A stretch of DNA of 24,278 bases from Vulgatibacter sp035565615 (GTDB lineage: Bacteria; Myxococcota; Myxococcia; Myxococcales; Vulgatibacteraceae). The notes under the pieces are model-generated. The model worked only from the letters and a program-made list of their open reading frames with translations, ran no database searches and was not told the origin of the DNA. A program made the translations under genes and the position numbers. The DNA lies in NCBI GenBank assembly GCA_035565615.1, contig DATMSB010000060.1, positions 1-24,278 on the forward strand, written 5' to 3'. Positions 15,615 to 24,278 of the stretch are shown here, piece by piece. Position 1 is the first letter of the stretch. Each line of letters begins with the position of its first letter.

Positions 15615-16873
15615 CCCTCCACCTCCAGCCGCTCCAGCGCGTCGAGCTCCACCTCGCGCAGGAGCGCCTCCAGCTCCTCGAGGCCGAGGGGATCGACCAC
15701 CTTGGCGAGGGACGGCCCGCGCAGCTTGCCGTCCACCTCCAGGGCGAGGTTCTTCATCGCCTCCGGATCCCGGACCAGGGCGTCGATCCGCCGCAGGATC
15801 TCGCCGGCGAGATCGTCCCGCTCGGCGATGCGATCCCGATTCACCTCCGGGCGCGTGTCCCTGGTCAGGCGCTCCCACCGGATCCACGGCGTCCGCGAAG
15901 CGGTCTCCTCGTTGAGCGCCTCCCGCAGCTCGTCCCACCTCCTCCCCAGCTCGTGGTGGAGGGGACCGCGTCCCGTGAGCCTCGCCCGCAGGAGGAGCCC
16001 CTCGCAGCCGGGGACCTCCGCCTCCCGCAGCGCCGCGTCGACGAGCGCGCCCTGCACCGAGGGGAGATCGGTGTGGCCGGCGACGTCGACCTCCACCGAG
16101 GAGAAGACGATCGGAGCCAGGGGGAGGAACTCCACGCCGCGCACCGAGTCGTCCTCGACGTGGACGAGGACCGCGCCCTTCGGCCCCTGCTCCGAGGGCT
16201 TGAAGCTGCGGCCCTGGAGGTTGCCCGGATACTGGGCCCAGGTCCTGCCGTCGAGGAGCGTCGCCCGGGTGTGCACGTGGCCCAGCGCCCAGTAGTCGAG
16301 ACCCGCCGCCTCGAGGTCCGCGCGGCTGCAGGGCGCGTAGGGGTCGTGGCCCGGCTGGCCGTCCACGTTGCAGTGGAGGACGCCGACGTGGACGCCGGGC
16401 TCGGGGCCCCGGCGAAAGAGCCGGGCCAGGTTCGTCTTCTCCTCCCGGGTCGAGAAGCTGATCCCGTGCACCGTGGCGATGCGCGCTCCACCCCGCTCCA
16501 CCGGGATCGAGCGGACCTCGCCGGGGCCGAACACGTGGACGCCCGAGGCAGCGCCTTCCGGCCCCGCTCCCTCGCCCACCGGGTCGTGGTTGCCGTGGGC
16601 CACGAAGGTCGGGATGCCGGCCTCCGAGAGTCGCTCGAGCCCGTGCCGCAGCCGGAACTGCGCCCGCAGCCCCCGCTCGATCCCGTCGTAGACGTCGCCG
16701 GCGAGGACGACGAAGGCGGCCCCGCGATCGATCGCGGCGTCGACCAGGCGATCGAAGGCGACGAGCGACGCCTCTCGAAGCTGCCGCGCCAGCTCCGGCT
16801 GGTCGACCGAGAGGCCCTCGAACGGCGTGTCCAGGTGGAGATCGGCGGCGTGCAGGAACGAGAACGTCGACAT
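15611..16873 (-). CDS. yhaO: SbcD/Mre11-like nuclease (YhaO type)
   Basis: A 420-residue calcineurin-like metallophosphoesterase acting as a DNA exonuclease subunit. The metal-binding motifs are all visible: DLH (Asp11, His13), GDVYDG (Asp60), GNHD (Asn95, His96, Asp97), a later LHCN histidine and GHVHT. The C-terminal 140 residues form a capping or partner-binding region rich in acidic helices. It is the first gene of a two-gene operon with the YhaN-like ATPase, overlapping it by 4 bp, in the same nuclease-ATPase arrangement as SbcD-SbcC and Mre11-Rad50. The ATG at 16871-16873 is chosen because the family sequence starts directly there (FSFLHAADLHLD), but no Shine-Dalgarno precedes it; a perfect inverted repeat lies 13 bp upstream instead. 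Biochemical activity is inferred from the motifs. Confidence 0.9.
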   Translation of the reverse strand: MSTFSFLHAADLHLDTPFEGLSVDQPELARQLREASLVAFDRLVDAAIDRGAAFVVLAGDVYDGIERGLRAQFRLRHGLERLSEAGIPTFVAHGNHDPVGEGAGPEGAASGVHVFGPGEVRSIPVERGGARIATVHGISFSTREEKTNLARLFRRGPEPGVHVGVLHCNVDGQPGHDPYAPCSRADLEAAGLDYWALGHVHTRATLLDGRTWAQYPGNLQGRSFKPSEQGPKGAVLVHVEDDSVRGVEFLPLAPIVFSSVEVDVAGHTDLPSVQGALVDAALREAEVPGCEGLLLRARLTGRGPLHHELGRRWDELREALNEETASRTPWIRWERLTRDTRPEVNRDRIAERDDLAGEILRRIDALVRDPEAMKNLALEVDGKLRGPSLAKVVDPLGLEELEALLREVELDALERLEVEG

Positions 16874-16886
16874 GCCCGGCAGCCTA

Positions 16887-16914
16887 CACCGCCACCCCGA
16901 CACCCGTGGCGGTG
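16887..16914. promoter_or_regulatory. 9-bp perfect inverted repeat just upstream of yhaO
   Basis: CACCGCCAC (16887-16895) and GTGGCGGTG (16906-16914) are perfect inverted repeats separated by 10 bp. The site starts 13 bp before the yhaO start codon, where it could be an operator half-site pair or a leader hairpin limiting translation. Confidence 0.4.
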
Positions 16915-17217
16915 CTCGCCTCCCCGCACCGGCGCGAGGCGGCGACGACCTGCCGGCCCGACACGCGAGGCGGCGCCCCGCGGCGATGGCGGCGGCCATC
17001 GGGTTCGATCCGGCCGAGCGCGGGATCCATGGCGATCTCCCGCGGCGCTCTCGGGGCATCGCACCGCAGCGCGTCACGGAGGCGCCGACGTCGACGTCCG
17101 CGGGGAGAGCTCGTGCGCTGCCCGGCTCCGGCGGCGCCGATCCGCGCGCCTTCCCGCCGGCCGAAGGCGGTTGTCCCGTCGGGGAGCGGGTGTTAGAAGC
17201 CCGACGCGACGAACGGC

Positions 17218-17223
17218 AGGAGG
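17218..17223 (+). promoter_or_regulatory. Shine-Dalgarno of the megasynthase gene
   Basis: AGGAGG lies 7 nt before the ATG at 17231, a near-ideal site that fixes the start of the PfaD domain. Confidence 0.8.
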
Positions 17224-17230
17224 ATCACGG

Positions 17231-20200
17231 ATGGTCGGTACGCGCAGCCTGCTCCGGCGAGGCCTCGGCGCCTGGAGCCCAGGGGCGCGGCCGCCATCCC
17301 ACGACCCCGAGGACCTGCGCGCCGCCCTGGAGGCCCTCGGCGCCCCGGTGTCGATCGTCGACGCGGGCGGCAGGCAGGCCATCGGCTTCGGCGGCGTCGG
17401 GAGGCTGGGCGCCTCCCCCTCCCAGGCCGATCTCCCGCTCCTCGCCCACGCGCCGGCGCTCCTCCCCGAGGATCTCGGCGATCCCGACTTCCGCCGGACC
17501 CACGGCGTGCGCTACGCCTACGTCGCCGGCGAGATGGCGAACGGCATCGCCTCGGAGGAGCTGGTCGAGGCCATGGCCCGGGCCGGGATGCTCGCCTTCT
17601 TCGGCGCCGCGGGCCTGCCGCCGGCGCGGGTGGAGCGGGCGATCGAGCGCCTCGGGGCCCTGGGCGACCTCCCCTACGGCTTCAACCTGATCCACAGCCC
17701 CACGGACGTGGCCCTCGAGGCCGCCCACGCCGATCTCTTCCTCCGCCACGGGATCCGCCTGGTCTGCGCCTCCGCCTACCTGGATCTCACCCTCCCCCTG
17801 GTGCGCTACCGCGTCGCCGGGATCCGGCGGGGCCCCGGGGGCGAGGCGATCGCCCCCAACCGCGTGATCGCGAAGGTGTCGCGCGCCGAGGTGGCGCGCA
17901 AGTTCCTGTCGCCGCCGCCCGAACGCTTCCTGCGCGAGCTGGTCGAGGCGGGCGAGATCACCGAGGGGCAGGCCCGGCTCGCCCGCACGATCCCGATGGC
18001 GGAGGACCTCACCGCCGAGGCGGACTCCGGCGGCCACACCGACAACCGCCCGCTGGTGGTGGTCCTCCCCGCGATCCAGGCGCTGCGCGACGAGCTCCAG
18101 GCCGAGCACCGCTACGCCGTGCGCCCTCGGGTCGGCGCCGCGGGCGGCATCGCCACGCCCGCCGGGGTCGCCGCCGCCTTCTCGCTCGGCGCCGCCTACG
18201 TGGTCACCGGCTCGGTGAACCAGGGCTGCCGCGAGGCCGGCACCTCGGACCTCGTCCGGCAGATGCTCGCCGAGGCCGCCAGCACCGACGTCGCCATGGC
18301 GCCCGCCGCGGACATGTTCGAGATGGGCGTGAAGGTGCAGGTCCTCTCCAAGGGGACGATGTTCCCGGTGCGCGCCGCCAGGCTCTACGAGCTCTACCGC
18401 GCCCACGACGGCCTGGACGCCCTGCCCGCCCGGGCGCGCGAGGAGCTGGAGCAGAAGTACTTCCGCTGCACCCTCGAGGAGGCGTGGGAGGGCTGCAAGG
18501 CCTTCTTCTCGGAGCGAGATCCGGCGCAGATCGAGAAGGCCGAGAACGATCCGCGCCACAAGATGGCGCTGGTGTTCCGCTCGTACCTCGGCCGCGCCTC
18601 CGGTTGGGCGAACGAGGGCGTCGCCGATCGCCGCATCGACTTCCAGATCTGGTGCGGCCCTGCGATGGGCGCCTTCAACGAGTGGGCGAAGGGCTCCTTC
18701 CTCGCCGACTGGCGCGAGCGCCGCGTGGTGCCGGTGGCGAAGAACCTCCTCGCGGGCGCCGCCGTGCTCACCCGGATCGCCGCGCTGCGGGTCCAGGGGG
18801 TGGCGATCCCCGCGGAGCTGGAGCGGTTCTCGCCGCGCACGGAGGCCGAGCTGGAGGCGATGTCCGCCCCCGCGCCCGCTCCCGCCGAGGCAACGTCGGC
18901 GCCGGCCCCCGCCCCGCGCCGCGCCGGGGGGAGCGCGCCGGAGCCCATCGCCATCGTGGGGATGGCGGCGCTCTTCCCGAAGGCGCGGGACCTCGAGGCC
19001 TACTGGCGCCTCCTGCGCACCGGCGTCGACGCCGTGGGACCCATCCCGGAGACCCGCTTCTCGCTGGCCGACTACCACGATCCCGACCCCCGGGCGCCGG
19101 ACCGGATCTACACCACCCGCGGCGCCTTCCTCGATCCGATCCCCTTCGATCCCACCGAGTTCGGGATCCCGCCCAGCATCCTCGAGGCGACCGACACCTC
19201 GCAGCTCCTGGGCCTGGTGGTGGCGAAGCGCGCGATGGAGGACGCCGGCTACGGCGACGGCGTGGACTGGGATCGCAGCCGCGCCTCGGTCTGGCTCGGC
19301 GTCACCGGCACCCAGGAGCTCGTCATCTCCCTGGGCGCCCGCCTCGGACACCCGAGGTGGAGGAAGGCCCTGCGCGACGCCGGCGTGCCGGAGGAGCAGG
19401 CCGAGGAGGTGGTGGAGCGGATCGGCCGATCCTACGTGGGCTGGCAGGAGAGCTCGTTCCCCGGCCTGCTCGGCAACGTGGTGGCGGGGCGCATCGCCAA
19501 CCGCCTCGACTTCGGCGGCACCAACAGCGTGGTGGACGCGGCCTGCGCCAGCTCGCTCTCGGCGATCCATGCCGCGTGCATGGAGCTGTGGGCCGGCAGG
19601 TCCGATCTGGTCCTCACCGGCGGGGTCGACACCATCAGCGACATCTTCATGCACATGTGCTTCTCGAAGACGCCGGCCCTCTCCCCCACCGGGGACGCCC
19701 GGCCCTTCGACGCCAAGGCGGACGGGACCATCCTCGGCGAGGGCATCGGAATGCTGGTGCTCAAGCGCCTCTCCGACGCGGAGGCCGCCGGCGACCGCAT
19801 CCACGCCGTGATCCGCGGGGTGGGCGCGTCGAGCGACGGCCGCGCCAAGAGCATCTACGCCCCGGTGCCCGAGGGGCAGGCCCGGGCGCTGCGGGCGGCG
19901 TACCGGCACGCGGACGTGAGCCCCCGCACGGTGCAGCTCGTGGAGGCCCACGGCACCGGCACCAAGGCGGGCGACGTCGCCGAGTTCGAGGCGCTGCGCA
20001 CGGTGTACGGCGAGGCGAGCGACGACCGCGGCTGGGCTGCCCTGGGCTCGGTGAAGTCGCAGATCGGCCACACCAAGGCCGCGGCGGGGGCCGCGGGCCT
20101 GATCAAGGCGGCCCTGGCGCTCGAGCACAAGGTGATCCCGCCCACCATCAAGGTGAACGCGCCCAACCCGGACCTCGAGGTGGAGGCGAGCGCGTTTTAC

Positions 20201-23200
20201 CTCTCCACCGAGGCGCGGCCCTGGCTCGCGCCCGCGGATCATCCCCGGCGGGCGGCGGTGAGCGCCTTCGGCTTCGGGGGCAGCAACTTCCACGCGATCG
20301 TGGAGGAGTACCGCCCGCGGCGCGAGGCGCCGGCCTGGGACGGATCGGTGGAGCTGGTGGCGCTCGGCACCGACGATCGCGAGGGTCTCGCCGCCGAGCT
20401 GGACCGGCTGGAGGCCTGCGAGGACCTCCCGGACTTCGCGGCGACGTCGCGGGCGGCCTTCCGGCCGAAGGCCCCTTGCCGGCTCGCGCTGGCGGTGGAG
20501 CGCGGCGCCGATCTCGCGGCGCTCGCGGCCCGCGCCCGGAAGCGGATCGAGCAGGGGCCCGGCGGCGCCGACGGGATCTTCTACGGCGAGGGGGTGCCAG
20601 ACGGAAAGCTCGCCTTCCTCTTCCCCGGCCAGGGCGCGCAGTCGGTCGGGATGCTGCGGGATCTCGCCAACGTCTTCCCCGAGATGCTCGCCTCCCTCGA
20701 GGACGCCGGGGAGGTGGCGGAGGCGATCCATCCGCCGCCGACCTTCGACGAGGAGGTTCGCGAGGCGCGGGCCGCGCTCCTGCGGCGCACCGAGAACGCG
20801 CAGCCCGCCCTCGGGGCGGTGGAGCGCGGCGCCCTCGGGATCCTGCGCCGCTTCGGCCTGAAGCCCGACGCCGCGGCGGGGCACAGCTTCGGCGAGTTGG
20901 TGGCCCTCCACGCGGCGGGGCGGCTCTCGTCCGAGGATCTCTCGGCGATGGCGAGAGTGCGCGGCGCGCTGATGGCCGGCGACGGCGGCGATCGAGGCAC
21001 CATGCTCGCGGTGCACGCGCCCCTCGCCGAGGTGGAGGCGATGATCGCCGAGGAGGAGTTCGACCTCGTCCTCGCCAACCGGAACGCGCCGACCCAGGGC
21101 GTGATCTCCGGCAGCCGGGAGGCGATCGAGGCGGCGGTCGAGGCGTGCCGGCGCCGGGGTCTGCGCTTCTCCCGGCTCGACGTGGGGGCGGCGTTCCACG
21201 GCCCGCTCGTCGGCGACGCGGCGGAGGGCTTCGCGAAGGCGCTGGCCCAGGTGGAGCTCTTCCCGGGATCGGCGCGGGTTTTCGCCAACTCCACCGCCGC
21301 GGCGTACCCGGAGGACGCCGACGAGGCCCGGGCGCTGCTCGCCCACCAGCTCGCCAGGCCGGTGCGCTTCGCCGAGATGTTGCAGGCCATGTGGGCCGAC
21401 GGCGTGCGCACCTTCGTGGAGGTGGGGCCGAAGTCGATCCTCACCGGCCTCGTCCGCGCGAACCTCGGCGACGCCGACCACCGCGCCATCGCCCTCGACG
21501 CCAGCGGCGGCAGGCGGCGCGGGCTCTTCGATCTCGCCGCGCTCCTCGCGGCCCTGGCGGCGGAGGGGAGGCCGGTCCGTCTCGAGGAGTGGCAGGCGGT
21601 GGCGCCGCCGCCACGCGGCGCGAGGAAGCGGTCCGCCCCGCGCATGTCGATCCCGCTCACCGGCGCGAACTACCGCGCGCCGCAGCCGGAGCTCCCCCCG
21701 TCGCGCTTCGCTTCCGGTGGCGCGAGCCCCGCGGCGCTTCCCTCGTTTCCCGGCGCACAGGGCGACGCGGCGGCGCCCGCGCCGCCTCCCTTCGGGGACG
21801 TGGCACCGGCGGCGCTCCCCTGGCCTTCCGACGCGAAGGGCGGCCGGGTGGGCACCGCCGCCGCCTCCCCTTCACCCTTCGTGAATCCGGCCGCTCCCGG
21901 CGGCCCGCTTCCCCCTCTTTCTTCCGCGATCCAGGCAGCGGCGTCCCCCGCCACTTCGGCATCCCACCCCGGCCTGCCGGAGCCTTCGCTCCCGGAGCAT
22001 TCGATGAGCCACGGTACCCCTCCCGCTTCGCCCTTCCTCTTCGAGGCGCTGCGCGCCAACGGCGAGAGCCTGCGCGCGCTCCAGCACCTCCAGGAGCAGA
22101 CCGCCCTCCTGCACCAGCGCTTCCTCGAGGGGCAGGCCGCCGCCCAGGCAAGCTTCCACGCGCTGCTCCAGGGGCAGCAGCGCCTCGTCGAGCAGGCGAT
22201 CGCCGGTGCAGCGGTGGAGATGCCGGCGCCCGCCGCGTGGGCCGGGAACGTCGCCGCCCCGCAGCCGCCGCTCGCGCCGCCAGCGGCCCCGAACCATTCG
22301 CCGCACGACCACGCCGCGGCGCCGGCTCCGACGTTCCCGCCATACGGCCACGCCGCGGCGCCCGCCCCGGCGCTCCCTCCGTCCGGACTCGCGCCCGCGC
22401 ACCCCACGTACGGGCACGCCGCCGCGGCGGGCGCCCCGGGGCAGCCAAAGGAGGCCAGCGTCACCGTCCTCAAGGCCCGGAGCCAGCCCGCATTCGACGG
22501 GAAGGCCGTCCTCCTCGCCGTGGTGGCGGAGGCCACCGGCTACCCCACCGAGATGCTCGAGCTCGACATGGACATGGAGTCCGACCTCGGGATCGACTCG
22601 ATCAAGCGGGTGGAGATCCTCTCCATGCTCGCCAAGCGCGTGCCCGACGCGCCCGCGGTAGACCCCGAGCACCTGAGCGGGCTGCGGACCCTGCGGCAGG
22701 TCCTCGAGTTCGTCTCCCCCGGACAGTCCGGCGCCAAGCCCTCCGGCGCCGAGGCAGAGGCCGAGAGCGAGGCGCAAGGGGCGGCGCAACTCGCGCACCG
22801 GGACGTCGTCGCCGTCCGCCTCGCGCCGAGGAGCGCGCAGTCGCTCCCCGCGAAGGGGCGGATCCTCGTCTCGGCAGGGGACGAAGCCGGCCTCGGCGCG
22901 TCGCTGGTGGCGTGCCTGCGCCGCCGGGGCGCCGATGCCGCGCTCGTGGAGGACGAGGCCGATCTGGAGGGCGCCGCCGCCCTCGTGGTGGTGGGCGACG
23001 ATCGCCCCGACCGGATCCGGGAGGCCTTCCGCCTCCTGCGCGCCGCGGCGCCTGGGCTTCGCGCCGCCGGCGACGAGGGAGCGGCGCTCTTCGCCACCGT
23101 GTCCCGCCGGGACGGCGCCTTCGGCCAGATCGATCCCCTGGCCGGCAGCCCCCTCCAGGCGGGCCTCGCCGGCCTCGCCAAGACGGCGGCCCAGGAGTGG

Positions 23201-24278
23201 CCCGAGGTGCGGTGCCGGGCGGTGGACGTCTCCGCGTCGTGGCCCGCCGAGGAGGCCGCGGAGGCCGTCGCCGCCGAGCTCTGCGAGGAGGGCCCGCGCG
23301 AGGTGGGCCTCGGCCCCGCCGGCCGGATCGGGCTCTCCTTCCGCGATCGCCCCGCGCCCTCCCTCGCGGACGGCGCTGCCCTCGACGAGGGGGCGCTCGT
23401 CGTCGTCACCGGAGGTGCACGAGGCGTGACCGCGGCGTGCACCGTGGCGCTCGCCGAGGCCCGCCGGCCCTCGCTCCTCCTCCTGGGGCGATCGCCGCTG
23501 CCGGGCGACGAGCCCGCGTGGCTCGAGGGCGCCGACGACGAGGCGGCGATCAAGCGAGCCCTCCTGGAGCACGGCTTCCCCGGCGAGCGGCCCACCCCGC
23601 GGATGCTCGGCGAGGCCTGCCGCCGGATCCTCGCCGAGCGAGAGGTGCGAGCCACCCTCGCCGCCCTCGAGCGCGCCGGCGCCCGGGTGATGTACCGCTC
23701 GGTCGACGCCCGGGATCGCGATCAGGTGCGGGCAGCGGTGGAGGAGGCCCGCGCCGCCTTCGGCCCGGTGCGCGGCGTGGTGCACGGGGCGGGCGTGCTG
23801 CGCGACAAGCGCATCGAGGAGAAGAGCCTCGAGGACTTCTCCGAGGTGTGGAGCACGAAGGTCGACGCCCTCGAGATCCTATTGGAGGCGGTGGGCGACG
23901 ACGCGCTCTCCTTCCTGGCGCTCTTCACCTCGGTGACCGGGCGCTTCGGCCGCAGGGGCCAGTGCGACTACGCCGCCGCCAACGAGGCCCTGACCGGAAT
24001 CGCGCTGCGGGAGGCCCGGCGCCGGCCGTCGTGCAACGCGGTCGCCTTCGACTGGGGCCCGTGGGAGGGCGGGATGGTGACCCCCGCGCTGCGCCGCGAG
24101 TTCGAGAGGGAGGGCATCGGCCTCATCCCGGTCGGCGCCGGTGCGTCCCTCTTCGCCACCGAGGTCCTCGCCGGCCGGCGGGGCGCGGTGGAGCGGGTGG
24201 TCGGCGCGGGCTTCCCCGACGGCGAGATCCCTCCCGAGACCCGGGGGGCGCTCCTCGCCTGGCACAGGATCGATCCGT
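17231..24278 (+). CDS. PfaD-PfaA-like fused megasynthase: ER-KS-AT-ACP-KR (3' end cut by window edge)
   Basis: An iterative type I polyketide or fatty-acid synthase, open for 2349 codons to the window edge. Residues 1-545 are a full PfaD-type FMN enoyl reductase (GFNLIHSP; ADSGGHTDNRPL at about 264-275; GAAGGIATP at 302-310; VTGSVNQG). A short Ala/Pro linker leads to a ketosynthase (571-1025) with Cys772 (DAACASS), His907 (EAHGTGT) and His947 (IGHTK). The acyltransferase (1127-1420) has FPGQGAQ, Ser1219 in GHSFGE and AAFHGPLV, suggesting malonyl-CoA. An Ala/Pro linker of about 300 residues, with a helical patch at 1604-1658 (LHQRFLEGQ), precedes one ACP with Ser1790 in LGIDSIKRVE, the PUFA-synthase ACP signature. 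The ketoreductase has TGGARG at 2060-2065, Ser2234 and Tyr2247 (YAAAN). A dehydratase may follow beyond the edge. The start is set by AGGAGG 7 nt upstream. The product is unknown: a polyunsaturated or other long-chain secondary lipid is inferred. Confidence 0.93.
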   Translation, partial: MVGTRSLLRRGLGAWSPGARPPSHDPEDLRAALEALGAPVSIVDAGGRQAIGFGGVGRLGASPSQADLPLLAHAPALLPEDLGDPDFRRTHGVRYAYVAGEMANGIASEELVEAMARAGMLAFFGAAGLPPARVERAIERLGALGDLPYGFNLIHSPTDVALEAAHADLFLRHGIRLVCASAYLDLTLPLVRYRVAGIRRGPGGEAIAPNRVIAKVSRAEVARKFLSPPPERFLRELVEAGEITEGQARLARTIPMAEDLTAEADSGGHTDNRPLVVVLPAIQALRDELQAEHRYAVRPRVGAAGGIATPAGVAAAFSLGAAYVVTGSVNQGCREAGTSDLVRQMLAEAASTDVAMAPAADMFEMGVKVQVLSKGTMFPVRAARLYELYRAHDGLDALPARAREELEQKYFRCTLEEAWEGCKAFFSERDPAQIEKAENDPRHKMALVFRSYLGRASGWANEGVADRRIDFQIWCGPAMGAFNEWAKGSFLADWRERRVVPVAKNLLAGAAVLTRIAALRVQGVAIPAELERFSPRTEAELEAMSAPAPAPAEATSAPAPAPRRAGGSAPEPIAIVGMAALFPKARDLEAYWRLLRTGVDAVGPIPETRFSLADYHDPDPRAPDRIYTTRGAFLDPIPFDPTEFGIPPSILEATDTSQLLGLVVAKRAMEDAGYGDGVDWDRSRASVWLGVTGTQELVISLGARLGHPRWRKALRDAGVPEEQAEEVVERIGRSYVGWQESSFPGLLGNVVAGRIANRLDFGGTNSVVDAACASSLSAIHAACMELWAGRSDLVLTGGVDTISDIFMHMCFSKTPALSPTGDARPFDAKADGTILGEGIGMLVLKRLSDAEAAGDRIHAVIRGVGASSDGRAKSIYAPVPEGQARALRAAYRHADVSPRTVQLVEAHGTGTKAGDVAEFEALRTVYGEASDDRGWAALGSVKSQIGHTKAAAGAAGLIKAALALEHKVIPPTIKVNAPNPDLEVEASAFYLSTEARPWLAPADHPRRAAVSAFGFGGSNFHAIVEEYRPRREAPAWDGSVELVALGTDDREGLAAELDRLEACEDLPDFAATSRAAFRPKAPCRLALAVERGADLAALAARARKRIEQGPGGADGIFYGEGVPDGKLAFLFPGQGAQSVGMLRDLANVFPEMLASLEDAGEVAEAIHPPPTFDEEVREARAALLRRTENAQPALGAVERGALGILRRFGLKPDAAAGHSFGELVALHAAGRLSSEDLSAMARVRGALMAGDGGDRGTMLAVHAPLAEVEAMIAEEEFDLVLANRNAPTQGVISGSREAIEAAVEACRRRGLRFSRLDVGAAFHGPLVGDAAEGFAKALAQVELFPGSARVFANSTAAAYPEDADEARALLAHQLARPVRFAEMLQAMWADGVRTFVEVGPKSILTGLVRANLGDADHRAIALDASGGRRRGLFDLAALLAALAAEGRPVRLEEWQAVAPPPRGARKRSAPRMSIPLTGANYRAPQPELPPSRFASGGASPAALPSFPGAQGDAAAPAPPPFGDVAPAALPWPSDAKGGRVGTAAASPSPFVNPAAPGGPLPPLSSAIQAAASPATSASHPGLPEPSLPEHSMSHGTPPASPFLFEALRANGESLRALQHLQEQTALLHQRFLEGQAAAQASFHALLQGQQRLVEQAIAGAAVEMPAPAAWAGNVAAPQPPLAPPAAPNHSPHDHAAAPAPTFPPYGHAAAPAPALPPSGLAPAHPTYGHAAAAGAPGQPKEASVTVLKARSQPAFDGKAVLLAVVAEATGYPTEMLELDMDMESDLGIDSIKRVEILSMLAKRVPDAPAVDPEHLSGLRTLRQVLEFVSPGQSGAKPSGAEAEAESEAQGAAQLAHRDVVAVRLAPRSAQSLPAKGRILVSAGDEAGLGASLVACLRRRGADAALVEDEADLEGAAALVVVGDDRPDRIREAFRLLRAAAPGLRAAGDEGAALFATVSRRDGAFGQIDPLAGSPLQAGLAGLAKTAAQEWPEVRCRAVDVSASWPAEEAAEAVAAELCEEGPREVGLGPAGRIGLSFRDRPAPSLADGAALDEGALVVVTGGARGVTAACTVALAEARRPSLLLLGRSPLPGDEPAWLEGADDEAAIKRALLEHGFPGERPTPRMLGEACRRILAEREVRATLAALERAGARVMYRSVDARDRDQVRAAVEEARAAFGPVRGVVHGAGVLRDKRIEEKSLEDFSEVWSTKVDALEILLEAVGDDALSFLALFTSVTGRFGRRGQCDYAAANEALTGIALREARRRPSCNAVAFDWGPWEGGMVTPALRREFEREGIGLIPVGAGASLFATEVLAGRRGAVERVVGAGFPDGEIPPETRGALLAWHRIDP
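22310..22430 (+). repeat. Degenerate Ala/Pro repeat in the AT-ACP linker
   Basis: The codons for HAAAPAP recur 39 bp apart (22310 and 22349), and a third YGHAAA copy occurs at 22415. This encodes a flexible Pro/Ala linker just before the ACP, presumably giving the carrier arm reach. Copies are diverged at the DNA level. Confidence 0.6.

Larger units (their letters stand above)
16874..17230. other. 357-bp divergent spacer between yhaO and the megasynthase gene
   Basis: No credible gene is seen here; the reading frames that cross it are compositional shadows. It holds the inverted repeat at 16887-16914 near yhaO and, near the megasynthase, a weak sigma-70-like pair, TTGTCC (17171-17176) and TAGAAG (17194-17199) with a 17-bp spacer. 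It must contain promoters for both directions, but none is convincing. No sigma-54-like element was found. Confidence 0.6.

Noticed and set aside
17225..21481. Antisense open frame of 1418 codons opposite the megasynthase
   Set aside because: The sense frame carries intact ER, KS and AT catalytic motifs; the antisense product is low-complexity and matches nothing recognisable.
1..24278. Insertion sequences, tRNA or rRNA genes, phage genes
   Set aside because: No transposase, integrase, tRNA-like cloverleaf or rRNA segment was recognised on either strand.

Overview
The window is very GC-rich (about 70% by eye), densely coded DNA. Nine genes occupy nearly all of it and most intergenic gaps are under 200 bp. 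Gene content (a very large secreted lipoprotein, an orphan hybrid sensor kinase, a PfaA/PfaD-type lipid megasynthase, sigma-54-like promoters) and base composition suggest a myxobacterium-like member of Myxococcota. The genus cannot be fixed from the sequence alone.

Left part (1-3700), respiratory and copper theme. A CcoI/FixI-type copper P-type ATPase (minus strand, cut by the left edge) diverges from a TauE/SafE-like membrane protein of the kind often found with cbb3 oxidase assembly genes. A group II truncated haemoglobin follows. The 119-bp divergent spacer holds a 12-bp palindrome flanked by two sigma-54-like -24/-12 elements, one facing each gene.

Middle part (3700-12960), housekeeping and envelope genes. 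A 1043-residue beta-propeller lipoprotein with a cysteine-rich insert has its own sigma-54-like element upstream. It converges, with a 7-bp gap, on a Lon protease. This Lon carries a repeat-encoded low-complexity insert of about 95 residues just before the ATPase Walker A motif. A PAS-GAF histidine kinase diverges from lon and runs 138 bp into the 3' end of the convergent mgtE magnesium channel gene.

Right part (12960-24278). A two-gene minus-strand operon with a 4-bp ATGA overlap encodes an SbcD/YhaO-like nuclease and a YhaN-like ATPase with two membrane helices in its middle. Divergent from it, after a 357-bp spacer, starts a megasynthase that runs off the right edge (at least 2349 residues). 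It fuses a PfaD-type enoyl reductase to KS, AT, one ACP and KR domains. This single-polypeptide order (ER-KS-AT-ACP-KR) is the most unusual item in the window: PfaD is a separate protein in the classic polyunsaturated fatty acid synthases, and those carry several tandem ACPs.
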